Source: CALNBC01 sp040768925
Lineage (GTDB): Bacteria > Bacillota > Clostridia > Christensenellales > CALWSW01
Direction: 5' to 3'
Assembly: GCA_040768925.1 (NCBI GenBank)
Contig: JAXGLZ010000001.1
Span: 744,001 to 808,000, forward strand
DNA: 64,000 nucleotides
The notes beneath the pieces are model-generated. The model was not told the DNA's origin, searched no databases, and was given only the letters and a program-made list of their open reading frames with translations. Shown piece after piece: positions 8,313-15,964 of this stretch. Position 1 is the stretch's first letter. Every line of letters starts with the position of its first letter. Made by a program: the position numbers and the translations under genes.

Positions 8313-8812
8313 GGGGAAGCCGCCGCAAAAGATGGTGAACGGGGAGAAAGCAGGGCAGATTGATTGCAAACAGCTTGAAAGGATCCGCGGGATGGTGGCA
8401 GGGATCCCCGGTCATAATGCCGCCGGCGCCCGCTCTTCCCGCGTGGCTGCGAATAATTTTTTTGACGCGCCACGGCGGCGGGCAGATGCAGTCCGTGTTA
8501 TACGCTACGCTAGACATGCCCAACTTTTTGGCGCGCCACGGCGGCGGGCAGGATAAAAACGACATTGCGCATCAGGCGCGCGCGGCTTTCGGCTGTATGA
8601 AAATACGCTGACGCGCGTGCGCGCCGCGCCAGACGATGGGGTTCAACCGAATTTTCGTCAAAAAACTAGGGATTTCCACAAAGGCGCAGGTGCGTTCGTG
8701 GGTAGTTCAAGAATGGAGCTCCTTTGGAATGACCGCGGCGGCAGAATTTGGGGAATGAAGCTGCCGGATGGGCATTGCGCATCTTCTTGCGGAAAAAAGG
8801 CGCTGAAACGCG
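8313..8812. other. Gene-free stretch upstream of the dhaL terminator
   Basis: About 500 bases with no supported gene. Apart from the pair of 20-base direct repeats (8466-8551) it is GC-rich and otherwise unremarkable. Confidence 0.5.
8466..8551. repeat. Pair of 20-base direct repeats
   Basis: CGCGCCACGGCGGCGGGCAG occurs at 8466-8485 and 8532-8551, each preceded by a T run (starting 66 bases apart). No gene is associated with it. Confidence 0.7.
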
Positions 8813-8849
8813 AAAAAAAGAACGCCTTCCGAAAAGACGGCGGGCGTTC
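8813..8849 (-). terminator. Terminator of dhaL
   Basis: On the minus strand GAACGCC...GGCGTTC (8820-8849) is followed by a seven-T run (8813-8819). It lies 20 bases past the dhaL stop. Confidence 0.75.
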
Positions 8850-8868
8850 ATGATTTTTCGGGCATTTT

Positions 8869-9525
8869 TTAGGCGAGTTTCTTGAACTCATCCAAAAAGA
8901 GCTGCAGGAACATGCAGGAAGAGGCGGTGCCGGGATCGATATGGCCGATGGCGCGCTCGCCAAGGCGCATGGCTCTTCCCTTTTTGGCCACGCAGTTGAT
9001 GACGGAATCGCGGCCGGCTTCCGCGGCTTTGACGGCGCCTTCCAGCACCTCGACCGGCGGAAGGCCCTGTTCCATTCCGGAATAAAGGGCGTCCACCGCG
9101 GGGGAAAGGGCGTCCACCATGGTTTTGTCGCCGATCTGGGCTTTGCCCAGGCGCTTGATCTCATCCACGCCGGCTTTGATCATCGCGCAGAATTCGGTGA
9201 AGGTGACTTCGTTCTTGCCGGGAATGGGACCGGACATCTTGCGGAAAAAGGAACCGTAAAGCGGGCCGGAAGCGCCGCCGACCTTCGCGAGCAGGCTCAT
9301 GCCGGACTTGTTGAGCAGCGTGGCGACGTCTACGTCCTTCTCAACCAGATCGGGGAGCTTGCTCAAAACATCCCGAAAGCCGATGGAAAGGTTGACGCCG
9401 TGGTCCGAATCTCCGATCGCGGAATCCAGCCCGGTCAGGTAATCCTTCTGCTCTTCGATCATAGCGCCGAGGGCCTTTAAAAGATCGATAAAATAGCTTT
9501 TTGGTATAATGACGGAATCGTACAT
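8869..9525 (-). CDS. dhaL: Dihydroxyacetone kinase subunit DhaL
   Basis: 218 aa from ATG 9525 (GAGG seven bases upstream; a GTG one codon earlier is the alternative). DhaL is the nucleotide-binding subunit that phosphorylates dihydroxyacetone held by DhaK. The three Mg-binding aspartates fit at Asp34, Asp39 and Asp41 (LDSAIGDSDHG), and the ADP-contact loop GGASGPLYG is at 83-91. DKTMVDAL is also typical. In PTS-type systems ADP stays bound and is recharged by DhaM; no dhaM lies in this window. It sits downstream of dhaK with 189 bases between, including a strong hairpin. Confidence 0.93.
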   Translation of the reverse strand: MYDSVIIPKSYFIDLLKALGAMIEEQKDYLTGLDSAIGDSDHGVNLSIGFRDVLSKLPDLVEKDVDVATLLNKSGMSLLAKVGGASGPLYGSFFRKMSGPIPGKNEVTFTEFCAMIKAGVDEIKRLGKAQIGDKTMVDALSPAVDALYSGMEQGLPPVEVLEGAVKAAEAGRDSVINCVAKKGRAMRLGERAIGHIDPGTASSCMFLQLFLDEFKKLA

Positions 9526-9550
9526 CACAAAACCTCGAATCGTTGCGTTG

Positions 9551-9615
9551 CGGGGGCGGGGTTGGCCCCCGTCTCCAAGTTGCCGGCAGAATCCCGATGA
9601 ACGGGATTCTGCCGG
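9551..9615 (-). other. Intercistronic hairpins between dhaK and dhaL
   Basis: A 14-base perfect stem pairs 9583-9596 with 9602-9615, and a second hairpin (GGGGGC/GCCCCC) lies at 9552-9571. No T run follows, so these look like mRNA processing or stability elements rather than terminators. Confidence 0.5.
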
Positions 9616-9714
9616 ATTTCATTGGTGATCAATTATAAACGGCCGCCTTTTGGGTCCCGAACGGTCAAAACAGACGGTTTATGACCCGGCCGAACGCCGC
9701 CTTTGCGCCCGCGC

Positions 9715-10710
9715 TTATTTCTGGACGAAATAGGGAGCGTCGGTGGGGTAATCCATCAGGGTCTTGAGCTCGTCGTCCAGCTTCAAAAGGGTGAAGGAGA
9801 AGCCGGGCATGTTCATGGTGGAGGCATAGGTGCCGGCCAGGGTCTTGTAGATCTTGACGCCCTTTTCGTCGAGGATTTCAGCCATGCGGCGGAAACCGAC
9901 CATCAGGTCCATCAGCGGGATGGCGCCCAGGCTGTTGCAAAGGACGTAAACCTCGTCGCCCTTCTTGAGCTTGAGCTCGGGGATGAGAACGTCGGCGATT
10001 TCGTCCACGACTTCGTCCATCGAGCGGGCCTTTTCGCGCTTCACGCCGGGTTCGCCGTGGATGCCCATGCCGATTTCCATGTCTCCGTCTTCCATGTCGA
10101 ACATGGCGTGGCCGGTGTTCGGATGGTCGGCGGCGCCCATGGCAACGCCCATGGTGGCGCAGTTGTCGTTTGCTTTCTTGGCGGCCGCGACGACCTCGTC
10201 GAGATCTCCGCCCAGCTCGGCCTTGCCGGCCGCCGCCTTGAAGACGAAGAAGTCGCCCGCGATGCCGCGGCGGTCTTCGACGTTTTCGGCGGAGATGACG
10301 TCGTCGGTGACCAGGACGGTCTCGACGCGGATGCCGTCGTCCGCCGCCATTTCGGCGCCCATATCGAAGTTCAGCACGTCGCCCGCGTAGTTGCCGTAAA
10401 GATAAATGCAGCCTTTGCCCGCGTCCACGGCCTTGACGGCCTCATAGCAGGGTTCGGGAGAGGGGGAGGTGTTGATGTTGCCGATGACCGCGGCGTCCGC
10501 AAAACCGTCGCCGACATAGCCCAAGAACAGGGGTTCGTGACCCGAACCGCCGCCGATGATCACGCCGACTTTATCCTTCTTGGGGGCATTCTTGCTGACG
10601 ACCACGCGTCCCATCTCACCGATGAGCTTTACCTTGTTCTCAAAAGCACGGGTATAGCCGGCGAGCATTTCCTCTACGATTTGATACGGATCGTTGATAA
10701 GCCTTCTCAT
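9715..10710 (-). CDS. dhaK: Dihydroxyacetone kinase subunit DhaK
   Basis: 331 aa starting at ATG 10710 behind AGGAGG. The substrate-binding subunit: GGGSGHEP at 53-60, a GNYAGDVLNFD segment with the catalytic Asp (111), and GMGIHGEPG with His218, the residue that in E. coli DhaK forms the covalent hemiaminal with dihydroxyacetone. Product is DHAP. DhaK-type kinases acting on erythrulose are also known, so a C4 ketose is a real alternative given the sugar/polyol genes 5-18 kb away. It is the first gene of dhaK-dhaL and has its own promoter with a leader of about 190 bases. Confidence 0.93.
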   Translation of the reverse strand: MRRLINDPYQIVEEMLAGYTRAFENKVKLIGEMGRVVVSKNAPKKDKVGVIIGGGSGHEPLFLGYVGDGFADAAVIGNINTSPSPEPCYEAVKAVDAGKGCIYLYGNYAGDVLNFDMGAEMAADDGIRVETVLVTDDVISAENVEDRRGIAGDFFVFKAAAGKAELGGDLDEVVAAAKKANDNCATMGVAMGAADHPNTGHAMFDMEDGDMEIGMGIHGEPGVKREKARSMDEVVDEIADVLIPELKLKKGDEVYVLCNSLGAIPLMDLMVGFRRMAEILDEKGVKIYKTLAGTYASTMNMPGFSFTLLKLDDELKTLMDYPTDAPYFVQK

Positions 10711-10902
10711 TAGTCTGGGCCTCCTTGTGATTTGGTATTTTTATACGCATGCTCCGAACCATAAGCGGGGAAATCGGGTGCGGAGCAGGACCGCCAAAAG
10801 GGAAAACAAAGGAAAAAGGGAAAAGGCGTTCCAAAGGGGCATTGCGGTGATTGATTGGGCAATAAGCGCGGCAAATAGATGGACCGACAGCCTATGTAAA
10901 GA

Positions 10903-10931
10903 ATTTTACCATATAATGTTCGTAGCTGCAA
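10903..10931 (-). promoter_or_regulatory. dhaK promoter
   Basis: Minus strand TTGCAG (10926-10931), 17 bases, TAAAAT (10903-10908). The spacer holds CGAACATTA (10914-10922), close to GAACAAT motifs at the egsA and second SDR promoters. Confidence 0.55.
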
Positions 10932-11238
10932 GCACAAGACATCATAAGATCGCATTTAGCAATTCTATAACAAATATGTGATATAAACCGGGCCACACAG
11001 GTAATAAGCGGTATATATAACATCTTAATACGACTTGTACCGGGCGGTGCCCCCAGAGGGGAAGCAATCTTCAGCCGCGGTCCTTCCAGGCCCAAAGGGA
11101 GATGTTAAAAGCGGGGGCGGCATTCGGAGCATCCGCCGCCCGCGGGGAAAAGCCCCCCGGGTTTTTCCTGTGACCTCAAGGGGCTTTTACTACCCGGCGA
11201 CGCGCATCCCGCAGCGCCTGATTCGCGTTTTTGCGTTT
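10932..11238. other. Intergenic stretch with an orphan hairpin
   Basis: No gene. A hairpin CCCGCGGGG/CCCCCCGGG (11139-11161) followed by TTTTT on the + strand looks like an intrinsic terminator, but no + strand gene lies upstream. Confidence 0.4.
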
Positions 11239-11880
11239 TCAAACAGCCGAAGCCCTGCGAAGAAGGTCCACCGCGTTTTCCAGTTCGGCGATGCGGCGCA
11301 GGGCGTCTTCCAGCTCGCCCGAAAGCCGCATGATCACCGCAAGGCTCTTCATGCCGTCCGCGTCTTCGCGCTGCTTTCTGGCCCTTCTTTTCGCCAGGCC
11401 CTTTTCGTAAGGGTCCACCGAGGGCATGTCGTTTTCCCGCATGTAGCGCACCACTTCGGAAACCAGCACGGGATTGTTCTTGACCAGCGCCCGGTATTTG
11501 TTCTGGTAGCGCAGCATGGCCCGGGTGTCCCCCCGGCCCATGTCCAAGGTGCAGGCCCGGACGGACTGGCCCCTGGCCTGGGCGGAAAGCACGGTTACCA
11601 AAAGGTCCCAGATCTCGTCCTGGGTAAAGGGGACGAAGGCGGGGCTGTGCTCGTGTTCCGGGTCTTCCCGGACTTTTGCGTAATAGAAGTTGCGTATCGA
11701 ATTGGGCTTTCTGCCCGTCTTTGACGCAACGGAATCGAAGACGCTCTTCAGAGGCCTGCCCTCCGAGCGCGCCGTCTTGACCTCGCTCCAAAGCAGGTTT
11801 TCTTCGTCGCTTCTCCAGCCCGTGCGCGCGATGGATGCGGAAGGCTCCCTCATGAGTGCTATGCTCGCGCCCTTTGACAT
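11239..11880 (-). CDS. RsfA-like Myb/SANT-domain regulator
   Basis: 213 aa, start ATG 11880 with a consensus GGAGGTCATCGAT site. Residues 20-75 (RTGWRSDEENLLWSEVK...GRKPNSIRNFYY) form a Myb-like helix-turn-helix related to the prespore regulator RsfA of Bacillus. The middle (FVPFTQDEIWDLLVTVLSAQARGQSVRACTL) is a second helical block, and the C-terminus (GELEDALRRIAELENAVDLL) is a predicted coiled coil, likely for dimerisation. A DNA-binding regulator is inferred; whether it acts in sporulation here is unknown. It is a monocistronic gene between dhaK and asnS. Confidence 0.8.
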   Translation of the reverse strand: MSKGASIALMREPSASIARTGWRSDEENLLWSEVKTARSEGRPLKSVFDSVASKTGRKPNSIRNFYYAKVREDPEHEHSPAFVPFTQDEIWDLLVTVLSAQARGQSVRACTLDMGRGDTRAMLRYQNKYRALVKNNPVLVSEVVRYMRENDMPSVDPYEKGLAKRRARKQREDADGMKSLAVIMRLSGELEDALRRIAELENAVDLLRRASAV

Positions 11881-11959
11881 ATCGATGACCTCCTGAATTG
11901 GGGATTTGTTTTGGGGTATTCGCCCCGTGTTCGAAGTCAGTATTCCCCAGCCGTTGGGT

Positions 11960-11989
11960 TTTATAACTGTGTATTTTGAAAATCCGCAA
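11960..11989 (-). promoter_or_regulatory. Promoter of the RsfA-like gene
   Basis: Minus strand TTGCGG (11984-11989), 18 bases, TATAAA (11960-11965), about 80 bases before the start codon. Confidence 0.5.
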
Positions 11990-12024
11990 AGCGGGATCTT
12001 TTCGGTTGCAGAAAAACATGGGGT

Positions 12025-12059
12025 AAATAAAAGACCAAAGCGGCGCTTTCGCTTTGGTC
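12025..12059 (-). terminator. Terminator upstream of the RsfA-like gene, likely ending asnS transcripts
   Basis: GACCAAAGCG (12033-12042) pairs with CGCTTTGGTC (12050-12059); the minus strand continues TTTTATTT. It lies some 270 bases past asnS. Between them (12060-12327) I see no gene. Confidence 0.65.
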
Positions 12060-12327
12060 AGTGTACAAAACAGCGGCGGGGCCGCTGCTTTGCTGTGATG
12101 GGTGCGCGGGTTGCTTTGGGAACGCTCCGGATTTTTAGACGTCCTCCCGGGAGCGGCCCGCGCCCCGCGCGGAAGGCTTTTTCATCCTCAAAGGATCGTG
12201 GCGATCATCGGGCCGTCCGGCGGCGGTCTTTTTGAGCGGCCGTTGATGCCCTTAACAGGCGGCGCCCCCAAACGGATCGTTTTTCACCCTGCGCTCCTAT
12301 GTGATTTATATTGCGCCTTTGGTGTAA

Positions 12328-13716
12328 TTAGAACTCGGCGGAACCGGCGGTGCGCGGATAGGGCAAAACGTCCCGGATGTTCGCCATGCCGGTGACGTAC
12401 ATGAGCATCCGCTCAAACCCCAGGCCAAAGCCCGCGTGCTTGCAGCCGCCGAATCTGCGCAGTTCGAGGTACCACCAATAATCCTCTTCGTTCATACCCA
12501 GCTCTTTCAGGCGCTGTGTCAGCAGGTCCAGCCGCTCCTCGCGCTGGCTGCCGCCGACGATCTCGCCCACCCCGGGAACGAGAAGGTCCATGGCGGCGAC
12601 GGTTTTGCCGTCGTCGTTCTGGCGCATATAAAAGGCCTTGATATCTTTCGGATAGTCGGTGACGAACACGGGCTTGGCGAAAATCTGCTCGGTCAGGTAG
12701 CGCTCGTGCTCGGTCTGCAGATCGCAGCCCCAGAAGGGCGTGTATTCGAAATCCCTGCCGGATTTGAGCAAAAGCTCCATAGCTTCCGTATACGTGACCC
12801 GGGCGAAATCGCTTCCGGCGACGTTTTTCAGCCGTTCGATCAGCCCCTTGTCGATAAAACTGTTGAAGAAGTCCAGCTCGTCCGGCGCTTTTTCAAACAG
12901 ATCGTCGATGATGTATTTGACCAGGGCCTCGGCGAGCTCCATGTCTTCTTTCAGGCCCGCGAAGGCCATTTCCGGCTCGATCATCCAGAATTCCGCGGCG
13001 TGGCGGGCGGTATAGGACTGCTCCGCCCGAAAAGTCGGGCCAAAGGTGTAAATATTCCGAAAAGCCATGGCATAGGATTCCCCGTAGAGCTGGCCGGAAA
13101 CGGTGAGGTTTGCGGCTTTTCCGAAGAAATCCTGGGAATCGTCCACGCCGCCGCCCTCGGTCCTGGGGGGATCGCCGATGTTCAGCGTGGTGGCGCGGAA
13201 CATTTCGCCCGCCCCCTCGCAGTCGCTGGCGGTGAGGATCGGCGTGTGAACGTAGAGGAACCCGTGTTCCGCGAAGAAGCGGTGGATGGCCTGGGCCACC
13301 AGCGAGCGCACCCTAAAAACGGCGAAGAAGGTGTTCGTCCTCGGCCGAAGGTGCAGTTGGGTGCGCAGGTATTCAAAGGAGTGGCGCTTTTTCTGAAGGG
13401 GGTATTCCGGCGGGCACGCGCCCTCGACGGTGATTTCGGTGGCGTGGATCTCAAAGGGCTGCTTCAGTTCCGGCGTCGGCACGACGATTCCGGTAACGGT
13501 GAGCGCCGCCCCGGTGGAAACATGGAGCGATCCGCCGTCCTTCAGCTTGTCCCGCTCGAAAACGATCTGGACGGATTTCATCTTCGTTCCGTCGTTGAGT
13601 TCGATAAAGCCAAGGGCCTTGCTTTCGCGGACCGTGCGGACCCAGCCGCTTACCGTCACGCTTTTTTCGGAAAAAGAGCTTACATTGCCGTAAAGCTCGC
13701 TCGCTGTGGTCATCAT
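12328..13716 (-). CDS. asnS: Asparaginyl-tRNA synthetase
   Basis: 462 aa, start ATG 13716 eight bases after GGAGG; the longer frame upstream lacks a ribosome site. Class II synthetase: an N-terminal OB-fold anticodon domain (about 1-110, GWVRTVRESKALGFIELNDG), motif 2 in FRAEQSYTARHAAEFWMIEPE, and motif 3 in GFGLGFERMLMYVTG, followed by NIRDVLPYPR. It charges tRNA-Asn in the cytoplasm. A direct AsnRS implies that Asn-tRNA does not depend solely on GatCAB. The length is typical. No T-box is visible upstream, unlike leuS and glyS in this window. Confidence 0.96.
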   Translation of the reverse strand: MMTTASELYGNVSSFSEKSVTVSGWVRTVRESKALGFIELNDGTKMKSVQIVFERDKLKDGGSLHVSTGAALTVTGIVVPTPELKQPFEIHATEITVEGACPPEYPLQKKRHSFEYLRTQLHLRPRTNTFFAVFRVRSLVAQAIHRFFAEHGFLYVHTPILTASDCEGAGEMFRATTLNIGDPPRTEGGGVDDSQDFFGKAANLTVSGQLYGESYAMAFRNIYTFGPTFRAEQSYTARHAAEFWMIEPEMAFAGLKEDMELAEALVKYIIDDLFEKAPDELDFFNSFIDKGLIERLKNVAGSDFARVTYTEAMELLLKSGRDFEYTPFWGCDLQTEHERYLTEQIFAKPVFVTDYPKDIKAFYMRQNDDGKTVAAMDLLVPGVGEIVGGSQREERLDLLTQRLKELGMNEEDYWWYLELRRFGGCKHAGFGLGFERMLMYVTGMANIRDVLPYPRTAGSAEF

Positions 13717-13812
13717 GGGCTTGTCCTCCGGTGTGAGATTCGGCTTTCCGCACAACCGCCCGTTCGCGGCGGCGCGGCTTTTCTGCGGGAAGCGCGTTGG
13801 CGTTCTTCGCAT

Positions 13813-13841
13813 ATTTTAGCATTTTTGGCTCCGCCGGGCAA
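13813..13841 (-). promoter_or_regulatory. asnS promoter
   Basis: Minus strand TTGCCC (13836-13841), 17 bases, TAAAAT (13813-13818), about 95 bases before the asnS start. Confidence 0.5.
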
Positions 13842-13961
13842 CTGTGACGCAATCTGGCGCATACAGATAAGAGTAACGCCCCGCCCGGACCGGGCCGGGG
13901 CGGCATGCCGGGGAAGTTCGGCGCGGCATTCCGGCCCCGGTCAAACAAGGAGGTGAAAGCC

Positions 13962-14876
13962 GTGTTGCCCGTGCTGGTGGTGTACCCGGACGAGCCGTCC
14001 TTTATGCTTGCGGACGGCATGGCCCAGATCGAGGCGAACAGGGACCGGCCGCTGGTCCTGCCCGCCGCGATGGGGAGCGCGCATTACATCACGGCGCTGC
14101 CCCTGGTTCCCGGCTGCGTGCCGGTGACGAAACGGGTCGAGATCAGCCCCACGGGCGAAACCAGCGGCGCGATCTATTGGCGGGACTGCGCGGTGCTTCG
14201 CCTTGCGGTGCCAAAGCTGCCCCAGGCTTTCGAGCCGGCGGCGTCCATCGCGTCGGCCGAGGGCTGCGGCCTGACCGCCTGCCTTTTTCGGCAGGGGGGG
14301 ATCCACCTCGCCCTGGAACGGGAGGGGCTTTCCGTATGGTCGAAAACCGTGGCCGCGCGCGGCTGGGGTGAAATCTCCTTTTTGGACGAAAGCCTGGTCT
14401 GTGTGACGGACGAGGGCTGCGTCTGCGTGAACGCGGCGGAGCTTGCGCCGTATCTTGAGCTTTTTGGCAAATGCGAGCTGAAGGACGGGGAAATTTCCTG
14501 CGCAAAAAGCCTGAACACCCGGCTGGAACACGAGGAAAGAACGGTCCACGACGCAAAAACGGGAGAGCTGAGGGACAGAAGGGTGATCCCGGGAAGAAGG
14601 GCGGAAAGTGCGGAGGACGCGATCCTCGGCCTGTTGGACGCCGTGCGCTACGGCCTTTCGAACGATGTGGCGGAGCTGCTTTGCGGCGAACTTTCGGGAT
14701 TGGGCATAGAGGAGCTTTACGGCTTCTTCGGCGAATACGAAACCGCCGAGCTCCATCCGTTTTCCATCGGGATCGCGGGGGTGAGGCGGTTTTCCGAAAG
14801 CAGGATGCGGGAATTCAGGTTCGAAACCGAAGAGCACCTGGGAATCTTCCGGGTGGCGAACGCCGAAGAGCTCTAA
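13962..14876 (+). CDS. Protein of unknown function
   Basis: 304 aa. The start is GTG 13962: a perfect AAGGAGG (13947-13953) sits eight bases upstream and the next codons (TTGCCCGTGCTG) begin a plausible MLPVLVVYPDEP. I do not recognise the family. The first half is beta-rich (VPVTKRVEISPTGETSGAIYW, GGIHLALEREGLSVW). The second half is charged and helical, with DAILGLLDAVRYGLSNDVAELLCGEL. There is no signal peptide or membrane segment, so it is probably cytoplasmic. It is transcribed alone, divergent from asnS, and followed by a weak AAGGGC/GCCCTT hairpin (14907-14922). Confidence 0.72.
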   Translation: MLPVLVVYPDEPSFMLADGMAQIEANRDRPLVLPAAMGSAHYITALPLVPGCVPVTKRVEISPTGETSGAIYWRDCAVLRLAVPKLPQAFEPAASIASAEGCGLTACLFRQGGIHLALEREGLSVWSKTVAARGWGEISFLDESLVCVTDEGCVCVNAAELAPYLELFGKCELKDGEISCAKSLNTRLEHEERTVHDAKTGELRDRRVIPGRRAESAEDAILGLLDAVRYGLSNDVAELLCGELSGLGIEELYGFFGEYETAELHPFSIGIAGVRRFSESRMREFRFETEEHLGIFRVANAEEL

Positions 14877-14929
14877 GGCGGAAAGGAGGAAGCGGAAGAA
14901 GCAAAAAAGGGCCGCAGCCCTTGAGGTTT

Positions 14930-15020
14930 GGTCAGATCTTCCATGCCGTATGGGCATTTATGCCCGAAGTTTCCTTGTTCTAAGGCGCTTTTTGAGGCGG
15001 GTAAGCTCCATTGCGCGCGG
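14930..15020. repeat. Possible diverged member of the dispersed repeat
   Basis: GAAGTTTCCTTG (14967-14978) after a GGGCATTTATGCCC hairpin recalls the module C region of the other copies. Weak similarity only, judged by eye. Confidence 0.3.
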
Positions 15021-15095
15021 GGTTGACACGCATCGTCGCGCGCAGTGCTGAACGATCGTCGGCAAAGGCCCGCGGGGGCCTGCGCCGACGCATTG

Positions 15096-15120
15096 AAAAA
15101 GGGGCGAACAGCCCCTTTTT
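15096..15120. terminator. Bidirectional terminator after the HAD phosphatase gene
   Basis: AAAAAGGGGC (15096-15105) pairs with GCCCCTTTTT (15111-15120) around GAACA. It lies 21 bases past the minus-strand stop at 15142 and works on either strand. Confidence 0.85.
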
Positions 15121-15141
15121 GATTGATCCGCAGTGATTTGA

Positions 15142-15951
15142 TTATTTGAGGAAACGGTTGATGTCCGCCAGTTTGTCGAACACCATGTGGGGTTTCGACG
15201 GGTATTCGGCCAGCATTTCCTCGGTGGTTTCGCCGCTCATGACAAGGATGGAGAGCATGCCGCTCCGAAGGCCCGTCTCGATGTCGGTATACAGCCGGTC
15301 GCCCACCATGGCGCATTCGGCCGTGGAAAGCCCGGTGCGCTCCAGCACCGCGTCCACGATGCCGGTGTACGGCTTGCCGACGATCAGCTCCGGCCGCCTG
15401 CCCGTCGAAGCGTCGATGAAGGCCATGATCGCGCCGATGTCCGGCATGAAGCCGGTGGCGGTGGGGCAGTTGAAGTCCGGGTGGGTGGCGATATAGGGAA
15501 GCCCCTCCCGCACGAGGTTGCAGACCGCGTGCATCTTGGCGTAATCCAGGGTCGTGTCGAATCCGATGACGACGATGTCCGGATTCTCGTTGTCCACTTT
15601 GATCCCCTTCGCCTCAAGGTCCGCCACCAGGAACTCGTTCCCAAGGACAAAGGCCTTCTTGCCGGGGTAAAGCTCGTTCAGCTTCGTCGCCGTGGCGTCC
15701 CCCGCGGTAAGGACTTTTGCGCGCTCCACGGAAAGGCCCAAACGCGCGAGCTTTTGGACATAAAAATCGCCGTTTCTGGAAGTGTTGTTGGTCAAAAACA
15801 GAAAATCGCGCCCGGTTTCCACAACGGTGTCGATAAAGCTCAGGGCGCCGTCGATCAGTTCGTCGTCCAGGTAAAAGGTGCCGTCCATATCCAGCAGAAA
15901 GCATTTGACTTTCGCGAAATCGGCGGGGGAGACGTCGTTCATTCTCTTCAT
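15142..15951 (-). CDS. HAD-IIA (NagD/AraL-like) phosphatase
   Basis: 269 aa, start ATG 15951, chosen because GGAGGTGACCTG precedes it directly. HAD motif I is FLLDMDGTFY with nucleophile Asp21 and Asp23. LFLTNNTSRNG is motif II, VGKP supplies the lysine, and VGDRLYTDIETG is motif IV; the large cap marks the NagD/PNPase branch. Such enzymes dephosphorylate small sugar or polyol phosphates. The gene follows egsA with a 13-base gap that contains its ribosome site, so the two are cotranscribed and coupled. I infer that it may act on glycerol-1-phosphate or clean up a related phosphate. AraL in Bacillus is a parallel, since it sits by AraM. Confidence 0.9.
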   Translation of the reverse strand: MKRMNDVSPADFAKVKCFLLDMDGTFYLDDELIDGALSFIDTVVETGRDFLFLTNNTSRNGDFYVQKLARLGLSVERAKVLTAGDATATKLNELYPGKKAFVLGNEFLVADLEAKGIKVDNENPDIVVIGFDTTLDYAKMHAVCNLVREGLPYIATHPDFNCPTATGFMPDIGAIMAFIDASTGRRPELIVGKPYTGIVDAVLERTGLSTAECAMVGDRLYTDIETGLRSGMLSILVMSGETTEEMLAEYPSKPHMVFDKLADINRFLK

Positions 15952-15964
15952 CAGGTCACCTCCG

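Noticed and set aside
8658..9164. Proline-rich minus-strand frame overlapping the end of dhaL
   Set aside because: Shadow frame of dhaL with no start signal; it runs through the dhaL terminator.
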